From Solimonas sp. K1W22B-7 (GTDB lineage Bacteria > Pseudomonadota > Gammaproteobacteria > Nevskiales > Nevskiaceae), in the NCBI RefSeq assembly GCF_003428335.1, contig NZ_CP031704.1, positions 2,418,001 to 2,482,000 of the forward strand: DNA of 64,000 bases, written 5' to 3'. The notes below the pieces were generated by a model. That model was not told where the DNA came from, searched no databases, and saw only the letters and a program-made list of their open reading frames with translations. The position numbers were made by a program, and so were the translations under genes. Below, in pieces: positions 19,708 to 32,543 of the stretch (within the stretch, counting starts at the first letter, position 1; each line of letters starts with the position of its first letter).

Positions 19708-21225
19708 GTGACGCAAAACATCGACGCACTCGCTTCGTCCTACGACCTTGCCATCGTCGGTGGCGGCATCACCGGCGCCGGCATCTTCGGCGAAGCCCTG
19801 CGTGCCGGTGCGAAAGTATTGCTGGTGGAGCAGGGCGACTTCGCCTCGGGCACCTCGGCCTGGTCCTCCAAGCTGGTGCATGGCGGGCTGCGTTACCTGA
19901 AGGAGGGCCAGTGGCGGCTGACGCTGGAGTCCGTGCGCGAGCGCGAGCGCCTGCTGCAGGATGCGCCCGGGCTGGTGGAAATCCAGCCTTTCCTGATGCC
20001 GATCTACAAGGGCGCGAAGCCGGGGCGCCACGTGATGCGCATCGGTCTGGCGCTCTATGACCTGATGGCGGGGCGCCTGGCCTCGCGCTGGGTGCCGCGT
20101 GAGGAACTGCTGCAACTGGAGCCTGGCCTGCGCCAAGAGAATCTGCTCGGCGCCATGGCCTACGAAGATGCCCGCACCGACGACACACGCCTGGTGCTGC
20201 GCCAGATTCTCGAGGGTGTCGCCGCCGGTGGCAGCGCGCTGAACTACACCCGCGCCGAACTGCGCCTGGATGGCCGGCGTGTCCGCGGCCTGCGCTTGCG
20301 TGACGTGGAGAACGGCGCGGAGCGCGACATCGACGCCGCCATGGTGATCAATGCTGCGGGTTGCTGGGCCGGTGGGCTGCCCGGGGCGCCCGAGGGTGCT
20401 CCCGCATTGCGCCCGCTGCGCGGCAGCCACTTCGTGTTTCCGGCATCGACGCTGCCGATCCACCGCGCTGTGTCCTGGATGCACCCGCGCGACCGGCGCC
20501 CGATCTTCGCCTACCCCTGGGAGGGCGCGGTGCTGCTGGGCACCACCGATCTCGATCACGAAGGCCCGCTGGACCAGCCGGGCATGAGCGAGGCCGAGTC
20601 CGCCTACCTGCTGGATGGCCTGGCGGCGCAGTTCCCGCGCCTGGGGCTGAAGGCCAGTGACGCGATCTCGGCATATGCCGGTGTGCGGCCGATCGTTGCC
20701 AGTGGCGATGGTGACCCCTCCGCCGCCTCGCGCGAGTCCGCGTTGTGGAGCAGCCCGGGCCTGGTCGGCGTCACCGGCGGCAAGCTCACCACTTTCCGCG
20801 TCACCGCGCGCCAGGCCCTGGCCGAGGCCGCCAGGCAGCTGCCCAGGCTGGCACCCGCACAGGAAGCGCCGGTCTTTTCCGTGCCGGCCGGCGGCGGCAG
20901 CCAGCGCCTGCAGGGCCGGCTCGGTGCGGCGGCGGTCGCGGGCATTGCGCGCGCCTTCCCGCGCGAGGCGATGCAGGCCATCGGCGGTACGCCTTTCACC
21001 TGGGGCGAGCTGCGCTGGGCCGCGCGCCATGAGCGGGTCCGGCATCTCTCCGACCTGATGCTGCGGCGCACGCGCCTGGGCCTGCTGTTGCCGCGCGGCG
21101 GCGCCGATCAGCTGGAGAGCATGGGTCCGGTCTGCCGCGAGGAACTGGGCTGGGACGCCGCGCGCTGGGCCGGGGAGCGCGACGGCTGGCTCGCCCATTG
21201 GCAGCGGCAGCACGCGCCACGATGA
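19708..21225 (+). CDS. glpD: Glycerol-3-phosphate dehydrogenase, FAD-dependent (GlpD family)
   Basis: Oxidises sn-glycerol-3-phosphate to DHAP at the inner membrane face and feeds electrons to quinone. N-terminal FAD Rossmann motif VGGGITGAG around residues 16-24, the GTSAWSSKLVHGGLRYL segment, RGSHFVF, and the late GGKLTTFR motif are family hallmarks. At 505 aa it is full length. GTG start, 28 bases after the AGPS-like gene; its stop overlaps the kinase start (ATGA). The AGPS-like gene upstream makes this a candidate second, pathway-specific copy rather than the standard glpFKD locus. Confidence 0.92.
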   Translation: MTQNIDALASSYDLAIVGGGITGAGIFGEALRAGAKVLLVEQGDFASGTSAWSSKLVHGGLRYLKEGQWRLTLESVRERERLLQDAPGLVEIQPFLMPIYKGAKPGRHVMRIGLALYDLMAGRLASRWVPREELLQLEPGLRQENLLGAMAYEDARTDDTRLVLRQILEGVAAGGSALNYTRAELRLDGRRVRGLRLRDVENGAERDIDAAMVINAAGCWAGGLPGAPEGAPALRPLRGSHFVFPASTLPIHRAVSWMHPRDRRPIFAYPWEGAVLLGTTDLDHEGPLDQPGMSEAESAYLLDGLAAQFPRLGLKASDAISAYAGVRPIVASGDGDPSAASRESALWSSPGLVGVTGGKLTTFRVTARQALAEAARQLPRLAPAQEAPVFSVPAGGGSQRLQGRLGAAAVAGIARAFPREAMQAIGGTPFTWGELRWAARHERVRHLSDLMLRRTRLGLLLPRGGADQLESMGPVCREELGWDAARWAGERDGWLAHWQRQHAPR

Positions 21226-22781
21226 GCACGGCGCGCCTGCTGGCGATCGATGTCGGCACCCAGAGCGTCCGCGCCATCGTGTTCGACGCGCAGGGCCGGC
21301 TGCTGGCCAAGGCGCAGCATCTGTTCGAGCCGACCTACGTGTCGCCGCAACCGGGCTGGGCCGAGCAGGATCCCGAGGTCTACTGGCAGGGCGTGGTGTC
21401 CTGCTGCCAGCGCCTCTGGCAGCAGGGCAGCGTCAAGCCCGGCGAGATCAGCGGTATCTCGCTGACCACGCAGCGCGCCACCGTGGTCTGCGTGGATGCC
21501 GCCGGCAAGGTCCTGCGCCCGGCGATCCTGTGGCTCGACCAGCGCCGCTGCGAACAGCCGCCGCCGATGGGGCCGCTGTGGAACACGCTGTTCGGCCTGG
21601 CCGGCGCCAGCGACCTGATCGCGCACCTGCAGGGCCAGGCCGAGGCCAACTGGCTGGCGCAGCACGAGCCGCAGCTGTGGCGCGACACCGAGAAATTCCT
21701 GTTGCTGTCGGGCTGGCTCAGCTACCGGCTCACCGGCGAGTTCGTCGACTCGGTGGGTTCGCAGGTCGGCTTCATTCCCTTCGACTACAAGCGCCTCGCC
21801 TGGGCTGCGCCCAGCGACTTCAAGTGGAAGGCGGTCGCGGTGCGTCCCTCGCAGCTGCCGCGGCTGGTGGCGCCGGCGGCACCGATGGGACCGCTGGCCG
21901 CCGCGGCCGCCGCCGAGCTGGGCTTGCCGGCCGGCGTGCCGGTGATTGCCGCCGCCGCCGACAAGGCCTGCGAGGTGCTGGGCTGCGGCGTGCTGGAGCC
22001 CGACATCGGCCAGCTGTCCTTCGGTACCACCGCCACCATCAACACCACGCAGTCGCGCTACATCGAGGTGCAGCGCATGCTGCCGCCGTACCCGGCGGCG
22101 CTGCCGCGGGCCTACAACACCGAGATCCAGATCTTCCGCGGCTTCTGGATGGTGAGCTGGTTCCGTCGTGAATTCGGGATGCGCGAGGAGAGTCTTGCGG
22201 CCGAACGCGGCGTGGCGGTGGAAGCCCTGTTCGATGAACTGGTGAAGACCGTGCCGCCGGGTTCCATGGGCCTGATGCTGCAGCCCTACTGGACCCCGGG
22301 CGTGCGCGAGCCGGGGCCCGAGGCCAAGGGCGCGATCATCGGCTTCGGCGACGTGCACACCCGCGCCCACGTCTACCGCGCGATCCTGGAAGGCCTGGTC
22401 TACGGCCTGCGTGCCGGGCGCGAGCAGATCGAGCGCCGCATCGGCAGGCCGCTGCGCCTGCTGCGTGTGGCCGGCGGCGGCTCGCAGTCGGACGAGGCGC
22501 TGCAGATCACTGCAGACGTGTTCAACCTGCCGGCGGAACGGCCGGAGCACTACGAGACCTCGGCGCTGGGCGCGGCGATCAGCTGCGCCGTGGGCCTGGG
22601 CCTGCACGCGGATCACGCGTCGGCGGTGGCGGCCATGGCCCGCATCGGCCGCCGCTTCGAACCGCGGCCCGAGGTGGTGAAGACCTACGATGCGCTGTAC
22701 CGCGAGATCTACCGCGGCATGTATCCGCGGCTGAAGCCGCTGTACCGGAAGATCCGGCGGATTACGGGGTATCCGGCCTGA
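21222..22781 (+). CDS. FGGY-family carbohydrate kinase
   Basis: ATP-dependent sugar or polyol kinase. N-terminal DVGTQSVRAIVFD phosphate-1 motif, the catalytic-domain WLDQRR segment, the adenosine motif GGGSQSDE, and a C-terminal SALGAA motif. It differs from canonical glycerol kinase (which starts with DQGTTSSR), so the substrate is open: glycerol, dihydroxyacetone or another polyol. ATG 21222 overlaps the glpD stop by 4 bases, showing translational coupling. 519 aa. Confidence 0.88.
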   Translation: MSTARLLAIDVGTQSVRAIVFDAQGRLLAKAQHLFEPTYVSPQPGWAEQDPEVYWQGVVSCCQRLWQQGSVKPGEISGISLTTQRATVVCVDAAGKVLRPAILWLDQRRCEQPPPMGPLWNTLFGLAGASDLIAHLQGQAEANWLAQHEPQLWRDTEKFLLLSGWLSYRLTGEFVDSVGSQVGFIPFDYKRLAWAAPSDFKWKAVAVRPSQLPRLVAPAAPMGPLAAAAAAELGLPAGVPVIAAAADKACEVLGCGVLEPDIGQLSFGTTATINTTQSRYIEVQRMLPPYPAALPRAYNTEIQIFRGFWMVSWFRREFGMREESLAAERGVAVEALFDELVKTVPPGSMGLMLQPYWTPGVREPGPEAKGAIIGFGDVHTRAHVYRAILEGLVYGLRAGREQIERRIGRPLRLLRVAGGGSQSDEALQITADVFNLPAERPEHYETSALGAAISCAVGLGLHADHASAVAAMARIGRRFEPRPEVVKTYDALYREIYRGMYPRLKPLYRKIRRITGYPA

Positions 22782-22797
22782 GGGCTGCGTGTCTTTT

Positions 22798-22869
22798 GTA
22801 GGAGCGGCCGTTGGCCGCGAAGGCCGGTTGTCATGATGACCGGCGCTCGCGGCCAATGGCCGCTCCTAC
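22798..22869. repeat. REP-type palindrome (GTAGGAGCGGCC family)
   Basis: 23-base arms at 22798-22820 and 22847-22869 with one mismatch, enclosing an inner GCCGGT/ACCGGC stem. Lies between convergent genes and may act as a bidirectional 3' structure. Related sequences: 48726-48752, and more distantly 32203-32226 and 42020-42043. Confidence 0.8.
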
Positions 22870-22879
22870 ATGTAAAGCC

Positions 22880-23131
22880 TCAAGCCTTCCTGAGCACCCG
22901 GTACAGCGCCAGCAGCAGCACTGCGCCGCCGGTGGCGACCAGGATGCCCTGCAGGGTGAAGCCGTTGAAGCTGGCGATGCCCAGCTGGGTGCCGACCCAG
23001 CCGCCGACGAAGGCGCCGCCGACGCCGAGCAGGATCGTGATGATGAAGCCGCCCGGATCCCTGCCCGGCATGAGGTACTTGGCCAGCACGCCGGCGATCA
23101 GGCCGAGCACGATCCACGAGATGAAACCCAT
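22880..23131 (-). CDS. GlsB/YeaQ/YmgE family membrane protein
   Basis: An 83-residue inner-membrane protein with three hydrophobic helices and Gly-rich turns (LGVGGAFVGGWVG). It belongs to the transglycosylase-associated/GlsB stress family, whose role is poorly defined but often stress- or envelope-linked. It begins MGFISWIVLGLIAG, the typical start, preceded by a GGGAG ribosome site. Monocistronic between a REP element and the DUF4124 gene. Confidence 0.88.
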   Translation of the reverse strand: MGFISWIVLGLIAGVLAKYLMPGRDPGGFIITILLGVGGAFVGGWVGTQLGIASFNGFTLQGILVATGGAVLLLALYRVLRKA

Positions 23132-23200
23132 TTGCCGCTCCCTAATTGGTGTGCAGGAGCCCGATTGTGGGCATGCAAAATGAACGGTGGCTGTCTGGCC

Positions 23201-23641
23201 CTAGTTGCAGTTCTGGTCGATCGCGGCCCTGGCGTCGGCCCGATGCTGGTCGATCTGCTTCGAACTCAGGTAGCTGCGGTCGCCCTTCGCGTCGGGGACG
23301 TAGTAGCGGCCATCGTCCTTCATGTAGGCGGAGCGCTGCCGGGCATTGGCGCAGCGGGCCTCCCGCTCGGCCTGCTTCCTGGCCTTGTCCGTTGCGGCCT
23401 GCTGGGGGTCGGCGGGCTTGGACCCGCCCAGGCTCCCGGCGTAGTCGCTGAGTTCCTCGACGTTGGGGCTGCGGCCGGGTGAAGGCGGGGGCGGGGCGAC
23501 GACGCCGTAGTCGCCCTTGGGCGGCGGGGTCTGCGTGTAATGGACCTTGCCCTTCTCGTCGACCCAGCGGTAGGCCTGGGCCAGGCCCAGGGCGGGGGTC
23601 AGCAGCAGGAGCAGGGCAATGCCTTGGGTGCGCAGGCGCAT
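23201..23641 (-). CDS. DUF4124-domain secreted protein
   Basis: Signal peptide (residues about 1-22, ending LGLAQA), then the DUF4124 core YRWVDEKGKVHYTQTPPP, a Pro-rich linker, an Ala/Lys/Arg-rich stretch predicted to be helical, and a C-terminal part with two cysteines. Periplasmic. The family is widespread in Xanthomonadales and Pseudomonas and has no established function. 146 aa. Begins 15 bases after the queF stop on the same strand, so the two are probably co-transcribed. Confidence 0.85.
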   Translation of the reverse strand: MRLRTQGIALLLLLTPALGLAQAYRWVDEKGKVHYTQTPPPKGDYGVVAPPPPSPGRSPNVEELSDYAGSLGGSKPADPQQAATDKARKQAEREARCANARQRSAYMKDDGRYYVPDAKGDRSYLSSKQIDQHRADARAAIDQNCN

Positions 23642-23656
23642 GGAGTTCCTTCGGTG

Positions 23657-24079
23657 TCAGGGGGTCTGGCCGGCCCCGGTGGGGTCGACGTGCCAGGCGG
23701 ACGGGGGCAGGCTGCCGTTCCAGCCTTTCTTGCGGTGCTCGGCGGTGACATGGGTATAGATGCCGCCGCGGACGTTGAACACGGCCGTCAGGCGCATGAA
23801 CCGAGGTTTCGTCGCCTTGACCAGGTCGTCGAGGATCTGGTTGGTCACCGCCTCGTGGAAGCAGCCCTCGTCTCGGAAGCTCCAGATGTACATCTTCAGG
23901 GCCTTGAGCTCCACGCAGGCCTTGTCCGCCACGTACTCCAGGTACAGGGTGCCGAAGTCCGGCTGGCCGGTCTTGGGGCAGAGGCAGGTGAACTCCGGGA
24001 TGCGCATGCGGATGGTGAAATCGCGCTGCGGAGCCGGGTTGGGGAAGGTTTCGAGGGTCTTGCTGGGCAGGGAGGGCAT
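23657..24079 (-). CDS. queF: NADPH-dependent 7-cyano-7-deazaguanine reductase QueF
   Basis: Reduces preQ0 to preQ1 in queuosine biosynthesis. The short, single-domain form (140 aa), with the catalytic [11 protein letters not shown] motif placing the thioimide Cys at residue 34 and Asp at 41, and the substrate motif [13 protein letters not shown]. Its presence near gluQ fits a complete Q pathway. It is divergent from smc across 114 bases; no preQ1 riboswitch is evident. Confidence 0.95.
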   Translation of the reverse strand: MPSLPSKTLETFPNPAPQRDFTIRMRIPEFTCLCPKTGQPDFGTLYLEYVADKACVELKALKMYIWSFRDEGCFHEAVTNQILDDLVKATKPRFMRLTAVFNVRGGIYTHVTAEHRKKGWNGSLPPSAWHVDPTGAGQTP

Positions 24080-24193
24080 AAATAAGGGCAGAAACGGCTT
24101 CTGGCCGTGAATTGGGGGCGCCCCATAATTTACACTACGGCTTTACCGTCATAACCCACTAGAAGGCCCGTTCAGGGCCGGCCCGACCAATCC

Positions 24194-27100
24194 ATGCGTC
24201 TTTCTGGCATCAAACTCGCCGGGTTCAAATCCTTTGTCGACCCTTCGGCCCTGCCGTTGCCGACGAACCTGACCGCCGTCGTCGGTCCCAATGGCTGCGG
24301 CAAGTCCAACATCATCGACGCGGTGCGCTGGGTGCTGGGTGAAACCAGCATGAAGAACCTGCGCGGCGCCGATTCCGAGGACGTGATCTTCAACGGCTCC
24401 AAGTCGCGCAAGCCCGTGGGCCGCGCCATGGTCGAGCTGGTGTTCGACAACTCCGACGGCACCATCGCCGGCCCGTACGCCGCCTACGCCGAAATCTCGG
24501 TGCGCCGCGAGCTGACCCGCGACGGCAGTTCGCAGTACTTCCTCAACGGCCGCAAGTGCCTCAAGCGCGACGTCACCGACCTGTTCCTCGGTACCGGCCT
24601 GGGCGGCAAGAACCAGTACGCGATCATCGAGCAGGGCATGGTCTCGACCATGATCACGGCCAAGCCCGAGGAACTGCGCCAGTGGCTGGAAGAGGCCGCG
24701 GGCATTTCCAAGTACAAGGACCGCCGCAAGGAAACCGAGTCGCGCATCCGCGGCACGCGCGAGAACCTGGCGCGCCTCAACGACCTGCGCTCGGAAATCC
24801 AGCAGCGCCTGGAAGTGCTGGGCAAGCAGGCCGCCAACGCCGAGAAGTACAAGGAATTCAAGAGCGGCGAGCGGCAGCTGCGCGCCGAAATCCTGGCCCT
24901 GCGCATCCGCACGCTGCAGCAGCAGTCGGCCGGCCACGAGACCGCGATCGGCGAGCTGGAGCAGGCCCTGGAGGCCGCGCGCCTGCGCGTCAGCGAGCTG
25001 TCCGACGCCCGCATCGCCGCCGAGATCGAGCAGCGCGTGCAGGCACAGAAGCTCAACGAGGAACAGAGCCAGGTCTACGAGGCCGAGGCCGGCCTGGCGC
25101 GCCAGGAGCAGGGCCTCAACCATTCGCGCCAGCTGCAGCAGATGAAGCTGCGCGAGCTGGAGCAGCTGGCCCGCCAGGTGGCGGAGCTGGAGCAGCGCCA
25201 GCAGCGCGAGCAGCAGCGCCTGCAGGATTCGGCGCGCCTCACTGCCGAGCTGGAAGACCAGGCACAGCAGGCGGCCGACCAGGAAGAGACGGCGCAGTCC
25301 AGCCTGATCGAGTCCGACGACGACGCCAACGCCGAGCAGAAGCGCTGGGACAGCTTCTCTCAGGACGCCGAAACGCCGCTGATGCAGACGGAAGCCGAGC
25401 GCGTCCGCGTGCAGCAGCTGGAGCGCGCGCGCTTCCAGGCCGACGAGCGCTACAAGCGCCTCGAGGCCGAGCACGGCGCGATCAACGTCACGCCGATCCA
25501 GCTCAGCCTGGCCGACGCCGACCAGGAGCTGAAGCTGCTGGCCGACGAGATCGAGGTGGCGCAGGAACGCCTGCAGACCCTGGATGTCGACCTGCAGACC
25601 CTGCGCGACGACCGCACGCAGACCGAGAACGCGCTGCATGAGTCGCGGCAGATCCTGCAGAGCGCGCGCGGCCGCATGTCCTCGCTGGAGACGCTGCAGC
25701 AGGCCGCGCTGCGCCAGGACGACGCCGAGCTGAACCAGTGGCTGCGCCAGCAGCAGCTGACCGAGGCCCCGCGCCTGGCCACGGCCCTGCAGGTGGAAGG
25801 CGGCTGGGAAGCGGCCGTGGAGCAGGTGCTGGAAGGCCTGCTGCAGGCACCGCTGCTGCCGGACTTCGTCGAGCGCCTGCGCAGCATCGGCGAATCGCCC
25901 AAGGCCGGCATCGCCCTGGTCAACCAGGCCGGCGGCAGCGCCAGCACCGGCTTGGGTGCCAAGGTCACGGGCCCGCAGGCGGTGCTGGACCTGCTGTCGA
26001 CCGTACAGATCGCGCACAACCCCGGCGAAGCCGAGGCCATGGCCCAGACCCTGGGGCCGGCCGAGTCGGTGATCACGCCGGACGGCATCTGGCGCGGCCG
26101 CAACTGGATCCGTTACCCCAAGCGCGGCGAAGCCAGCAGCGGCGTCATTGCCCGCGGCCAGCTGCTCAAGCAGCTCAAGGCGCAGGTGGAAGAGCAGTCT
26201 GCCGCCGTGCAGACCCATGAGACGCGCCTGGGCGAGCTGCACCAGCGCATCCGCAGCCTCGAGACCGAGCGCCGCGAGCTGGCCGGCAAGTTCGACCAGT
26301 CGCGCAACCGCCAGGCGCAGAAGCTGGCCTTCCGCCAGGCCCAGGCCGTGCGCCTGGAGCAGGCCCAGGGCCGCCAGTCGGCGCTGGCGCAGGAGCTGGA
26401 GACGTTGCGCGAGCAGCGCGAACTGCAGACCATGGAACTGGAGGAATCCAGGAGCCGCCTGGTGTCGCTGGAGGACGTGGCGCAGCAGCTGCGCAACCAG
26501 CGCGCCGAGATGCAGCAGACACTGGCGCGCAAGCGCGACCTGGTGCAGCGTGCCCGCGTGGTGCTGCAGCAGACCCAGGCGGCGCGCAACCAGCTGCAGG
26601 TGCGCATGGCCAGCCAGGTGTCGTCGGTGGCGGCGCTGGAGCAGAGCATCCAGGACATCGCCGCCAACCGCGAGCGCATGATCGAGCGCAAGGTCGAGGA
26701 GGAGGCCCGCGCCGGCGAGCTGGACGCGCCGCTGGCCGAGCAGGTCGAGGGTGTGGAGATCGCGCGTGCCGCGGTCAACGCTGCCCGCGAGAAACTGCGT
26801 GACGCGCGCCTGCAGGGTGAGGCGCTGGACAAGTCCCTGACCGAGACCATCCAGACCGCGCGCAATGCCGAGTCCACCAAGGACGAGGCGCTGGAGAAGC
26901 TGCAGCAGGCCAAGCTGGAGTTCGAAAACCTGCGCGCCCACCGCGAAAGCCTGGACGAGCAGTTCGTCGAGACCGGCTTCAATCGCGAGGAGCTGTTCGC
27001 CGGCCTGGCCGAGGAGGCCGAACTGCAGGGCTGGGAAGAGAAGCTGGCCTCGGTCCTGCGCCGCATCGACCGCCTGGGCGCGATCAACCTCGCCGCCATC

Positions 27101-27715
27101 CAGGAACTGGAAGAGTCGCAGCAGCGCTCACAGTACCTGGCCGACCAGCACGCCGACCTTCACGGCGCCCTGGAAACCCTGGAGGAGGCGATCCGCAAGA
27201 TGGACGCCGAGACCAAGGAGCTGTTCAAGCAGACCTTCGACAAGGTCGACGCCGTGTTCCGCGACCGCTTCCCCAAGCTGTTCGGCGGCGGCGAGGCCTA
27301 CCTGGAGCTGACCGGCGACGACCTGCTCGACGCCGGCGTGCGCGTCATGGCGCGTCCGCCGGGCAAGCGCAACAGCTCAATCCAGCTGCTCTCGGGCGGC
27401 GAGAAGGCGATGACCGCGGTGGCCCTGCTGCTGGCGCTGTTCCAGCTCAACCCCGCGCCGTTCTGCCTGATGGACGAAGTCGACGCCCCGCTGGACGACG
27501 CCAACGTCGGCCGTTTCTGCGAGATCGTCCGGGAGATGTCGCAAGGCGTTCAATTCATTATCATTACCCATAACAAGATCACCATGGAGCTGGCCAAGCA
27601 GCTGCACGGCGTGACCATGCAGGAGCCGGGCGTGTCGCGCCTGGTGAGCGTGGACATCGACCAGGCAGTGGAAATGACCGCCAGCATCCCAGCCGAGACC
27701 GAGAAAGCCGAATGA
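24194..27715 (+). CDS. smc: Chromosome segregation protein SMC
   Basis: ATPase of the SMC-ScpAB condensin that organises and segregates the chromosome. The N-terminal Walker A GPNGCGKSN is at about residues 33-41. Two long coiled coils (about 165-500 and 680-1000) surround a hinge (about 520-670). The ABC signature LLSGGEKAMTAVAL and Walker B CLMDEVDAPLDDAN are near the C-terminus. At 1173 aa this is a full-length SMC rather than MukB, consistent with scpA and scpB elsewhere in the window (45.6-47.4 kb). A small GGCCC/GGGCC hairpin lies just upstream of the ATG. Confidence 0.98.
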   Translation: MRLSGIKLAGFKSFVDPSALPLPTNLTAVVGPNGCGKSNIIDAVRWVLGETSMKNLRGADSEDVIFNGSKSRKPVGRAMVELVFDNSDGTIAGPYAAYAEISVRRELTRDGSSQYFLNGRKCLKRDVTDLFLGTGLGGKNQYAIIEQGMVSTMITAKPEELRQWLEEAAGISKYKDRRKETESRIRGTRENLARLNDLRSEIQQRLEVLGKQAANAEKYKEFKSGERQLRAEILALRIRTLQQQSAGHETAIGELEQALEAARLRVSELSDARIAAEIEQRVQAQKLNEEQSQVYEAEAGLARQEQGLNHSRQLQQMKLRELEQLARQVAELEQRQQREQQRLQDSARLTAELEDQAQQAADQEETAQSSLIESDDDANAEQKRWDSFSQDAETPLMQTEAERVRVQQLERARFQADERYKRLEAEHGAINVTPIQLSLADADQELKLLADEIEVAQERLQTLDVDLQTLRDDRTQTENALHESRQILQSARGRMSSLETLQQAALRQDDAELNQWLRQQQLTEAPRLATALQVEGGWEAAVEQVLEGLLQAPLLPDFVERLRSIGESPKAGIALVNQAGGSASTGLGAKVTGPQAVLDLLSTVQIAHNPGEAEAMAQTLGPAESVITPDGIWRGRNWIRYPKRGEASSGVIARGQLLKQLKAQVEEQSAAVQTHETRLGELHQRIRSLETERRELAGKFDQSRNRQAQKLAFRQAQAVRLEQAQGRQSALAQELETLREQRELQTMELEESRSRLVSLEDVAQQLRNQRAEMQQTLARKRDLVQRARVVLQQTQAARNQLQVRMASQVSSVAALEQSIQDIAANRERMIERKVEEEARAGELDAPLAEQVEGVEIARAAVNAAREKLRDARLQGEALDKSLTETIQTARNAESTKDEALEKLQQAKLEFENLRAHRESLDEQFVETGFNREELFAGLAEEAELQGWEEKLASVLRRIDRLGAINLAAIQELEESQQRSQYLADQHADLHGALETLEEAIRKMDAETKELFKQTFDKVDAVFRDRFPKLFGGGEAYLELTGDDLLDAGVRVMARPPGKRNSSIQLLSGGEKAMTAVALLLALFQLNPAPFCLMDEVDAPLDDANVGRFCEIVREMSQGVQFIIITHNKITMELAKQLHGVTMQEPGVSRLVSVDIDQAVEMTASIPAETEKAE

Positions 27716-28431
27716 GCGCCTTGCAGTGGGCCTTGCTGATCGTGGGAGCCGTCGCCGTCATCGCGGTGTATGTCATCAGCCGGCGCAGCAACCGCCTGCC
27801 CAACGACTGGGAACCGCCGTCGGGGCGGGCCGGCGGCGCGCGGCCGGTGGTGGCCAAGCCGGGCAGCGACCAGATGGACATGTTCGCCCAGGGTTCCCGC
27901 GGCGGGGAGTTCGACGAGTTCGGCGTCGGCAAGCCGCGCAAGCGCAACGAGCCCGGCCTGTTCGGCGAGGCCGAAGCTGAAGAAGCGACGTCCGAGGCAC
28001 CCGCCGCCGCGCCGGTCGAGGAGAAGATCGTCACGCTGCTGATCGCCGAGCGCGAGGGCACCGCGATCTTCGGCCCCAAGATCCACCTGGCGCTGCAGGC
28101 CCAGGGCCTGGTCTACGGCGACCACCGCATCTATCACCGCCAGCAGGGCGGCAAGACCGTGTTCTCGGTGGCCAGCCTGGTCAAGCCGGGCCTGCTGGAT
28201 CCGGCCGAGCAGAAGGATTTCTCCACCCCGGGCCTGACTGTGTTCATGCTGCTGCCGGGGCCGGCCAAGCCGGCGGCGGCGCTGCAGGACATGATCTCCA
28301 CCGCCCAGGCGCTGGCCGCCGCGCTCAACGCCCAGGTGTTCGACGCCAGCCGCCAGCCGCTGACGCCGGACAACACGCGCACGCTCAAGGCCGACGTGGG
28401 CGCCTGGGCTCAGCGCAACGGCATCGGCTCG

Positions 28432-28434
<3 letters not shown>
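27712..28434 (+). CDS. zipA: Cell division protein ZipA
   Basis: Membrane anchor for FtsZ at the divisome. One N-terminal membrane helix (residues 5-22), a short charged/Pro-containing linker (about 25-100) and the C-terminal FtsZ-binding domain (about 105-240, with HLALQAQGLVYGDHRIYHR and FSVASLVKPG). The ATG overlaps the smc stop. The stop codon TGA is itself the first three bases of palindromic repeat 28432-28598. The smc-zipA-ligA order is conserved in gammaproteobacteria. Confidence 0.95.
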
Positions 28435-32088
<3,654 letters not shown>

Positions 32089-32108
32089 GCTACAGGGGCA
32101 TGTGCCGC

Positions 32109-32190
32109 ATGTAGGTTGGACTGAGCGCAGCGATGTCCAACAATCCGACCATCGCGCGTTGGACATCGCTGCGCTCAGTCCAACCTACAT
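32109..32190. repeat. Perfect 33-bp palindrome (GTAGGTTGGACTGAG family), copy 1
   Basis: Arms 32109-32141 and 32158-32190 are perfectly complementary, with a 16-base loop containing AATCCGACCAT. A near-identical copy with the same loop theme is at 40949-41026. Confidence 0.9.
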
Positions 32191-32202
32191 ACACGAGCTA
32201 TT

Positions 32203-32226
32203 GTGGGAGCGACGCAAGTCGCGATC
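32203..32226. repeat. REP-like 24-mer left of the Rhs island
   Basis: GTGGGAGCGACGCAAG... contains GCGAC-GCAA-GTCGC and is followed by T6, so it may also terminate the mscS transcript. The exact 24 bases recur in inverse orientation at 42020-42043. Confidence 0.7.
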
Positions 32227-32372
32227 TTTTTTACATCGACCGCGCATCGCACCTGCTATGGCTATGGCAGAGTCTGACTCGATCTCAGCCTGAGTTAGCC
32301 ATCAGCCACGGCCTCGGCCTCAGGCTTCGCCCGACGCGCGATGCATCCTTGCGGATGACCGGAATGGTCAAG

Positions 32373-32404
32373 GAAATGCCAGCGCAAGCCGGCATTTCTT
32401 TTTG
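32373..32404 (+). terminator. Terminator-like hairpin upstream of the Rhs gene
   Basis: GAAATGCC/GGCATTTC stem (32373-32380 and 32391-32398) followed by TTTTT. A wider CCGGAATGG/CCATTCCGG pairing surrounds it. The remaining 32405-32543 is non-coding and holds the Rhs-gene leader; I see no clear -35/-10 pair there. Confidence 0.65.
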
Positions 32405-32543
32405 GGCCTCGGCTCCATTCCGGATGCATGTGAACTCTCCAACCTGACGGCATCGTCACGTTGACGAAGCTCTGCCCATGAGTTGATATGAGCCCGAAGC
32501 AGGAACTTCGGGCGGCGCAGATCGCCCTTGATTGGGGAATTTC

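Noticed and set aside
23657-24193. preQ1 riboswitch before queF
   Set aside because: The 114-base gap shows no convincing pseudoknot or the conserved loop sequence of preQ1 aptamers.
24149-26941. 930-codon open frame on the minus strand
   Set aside because: Antisense of smc; Leu/Gln/Ala-rich shadow without domains.
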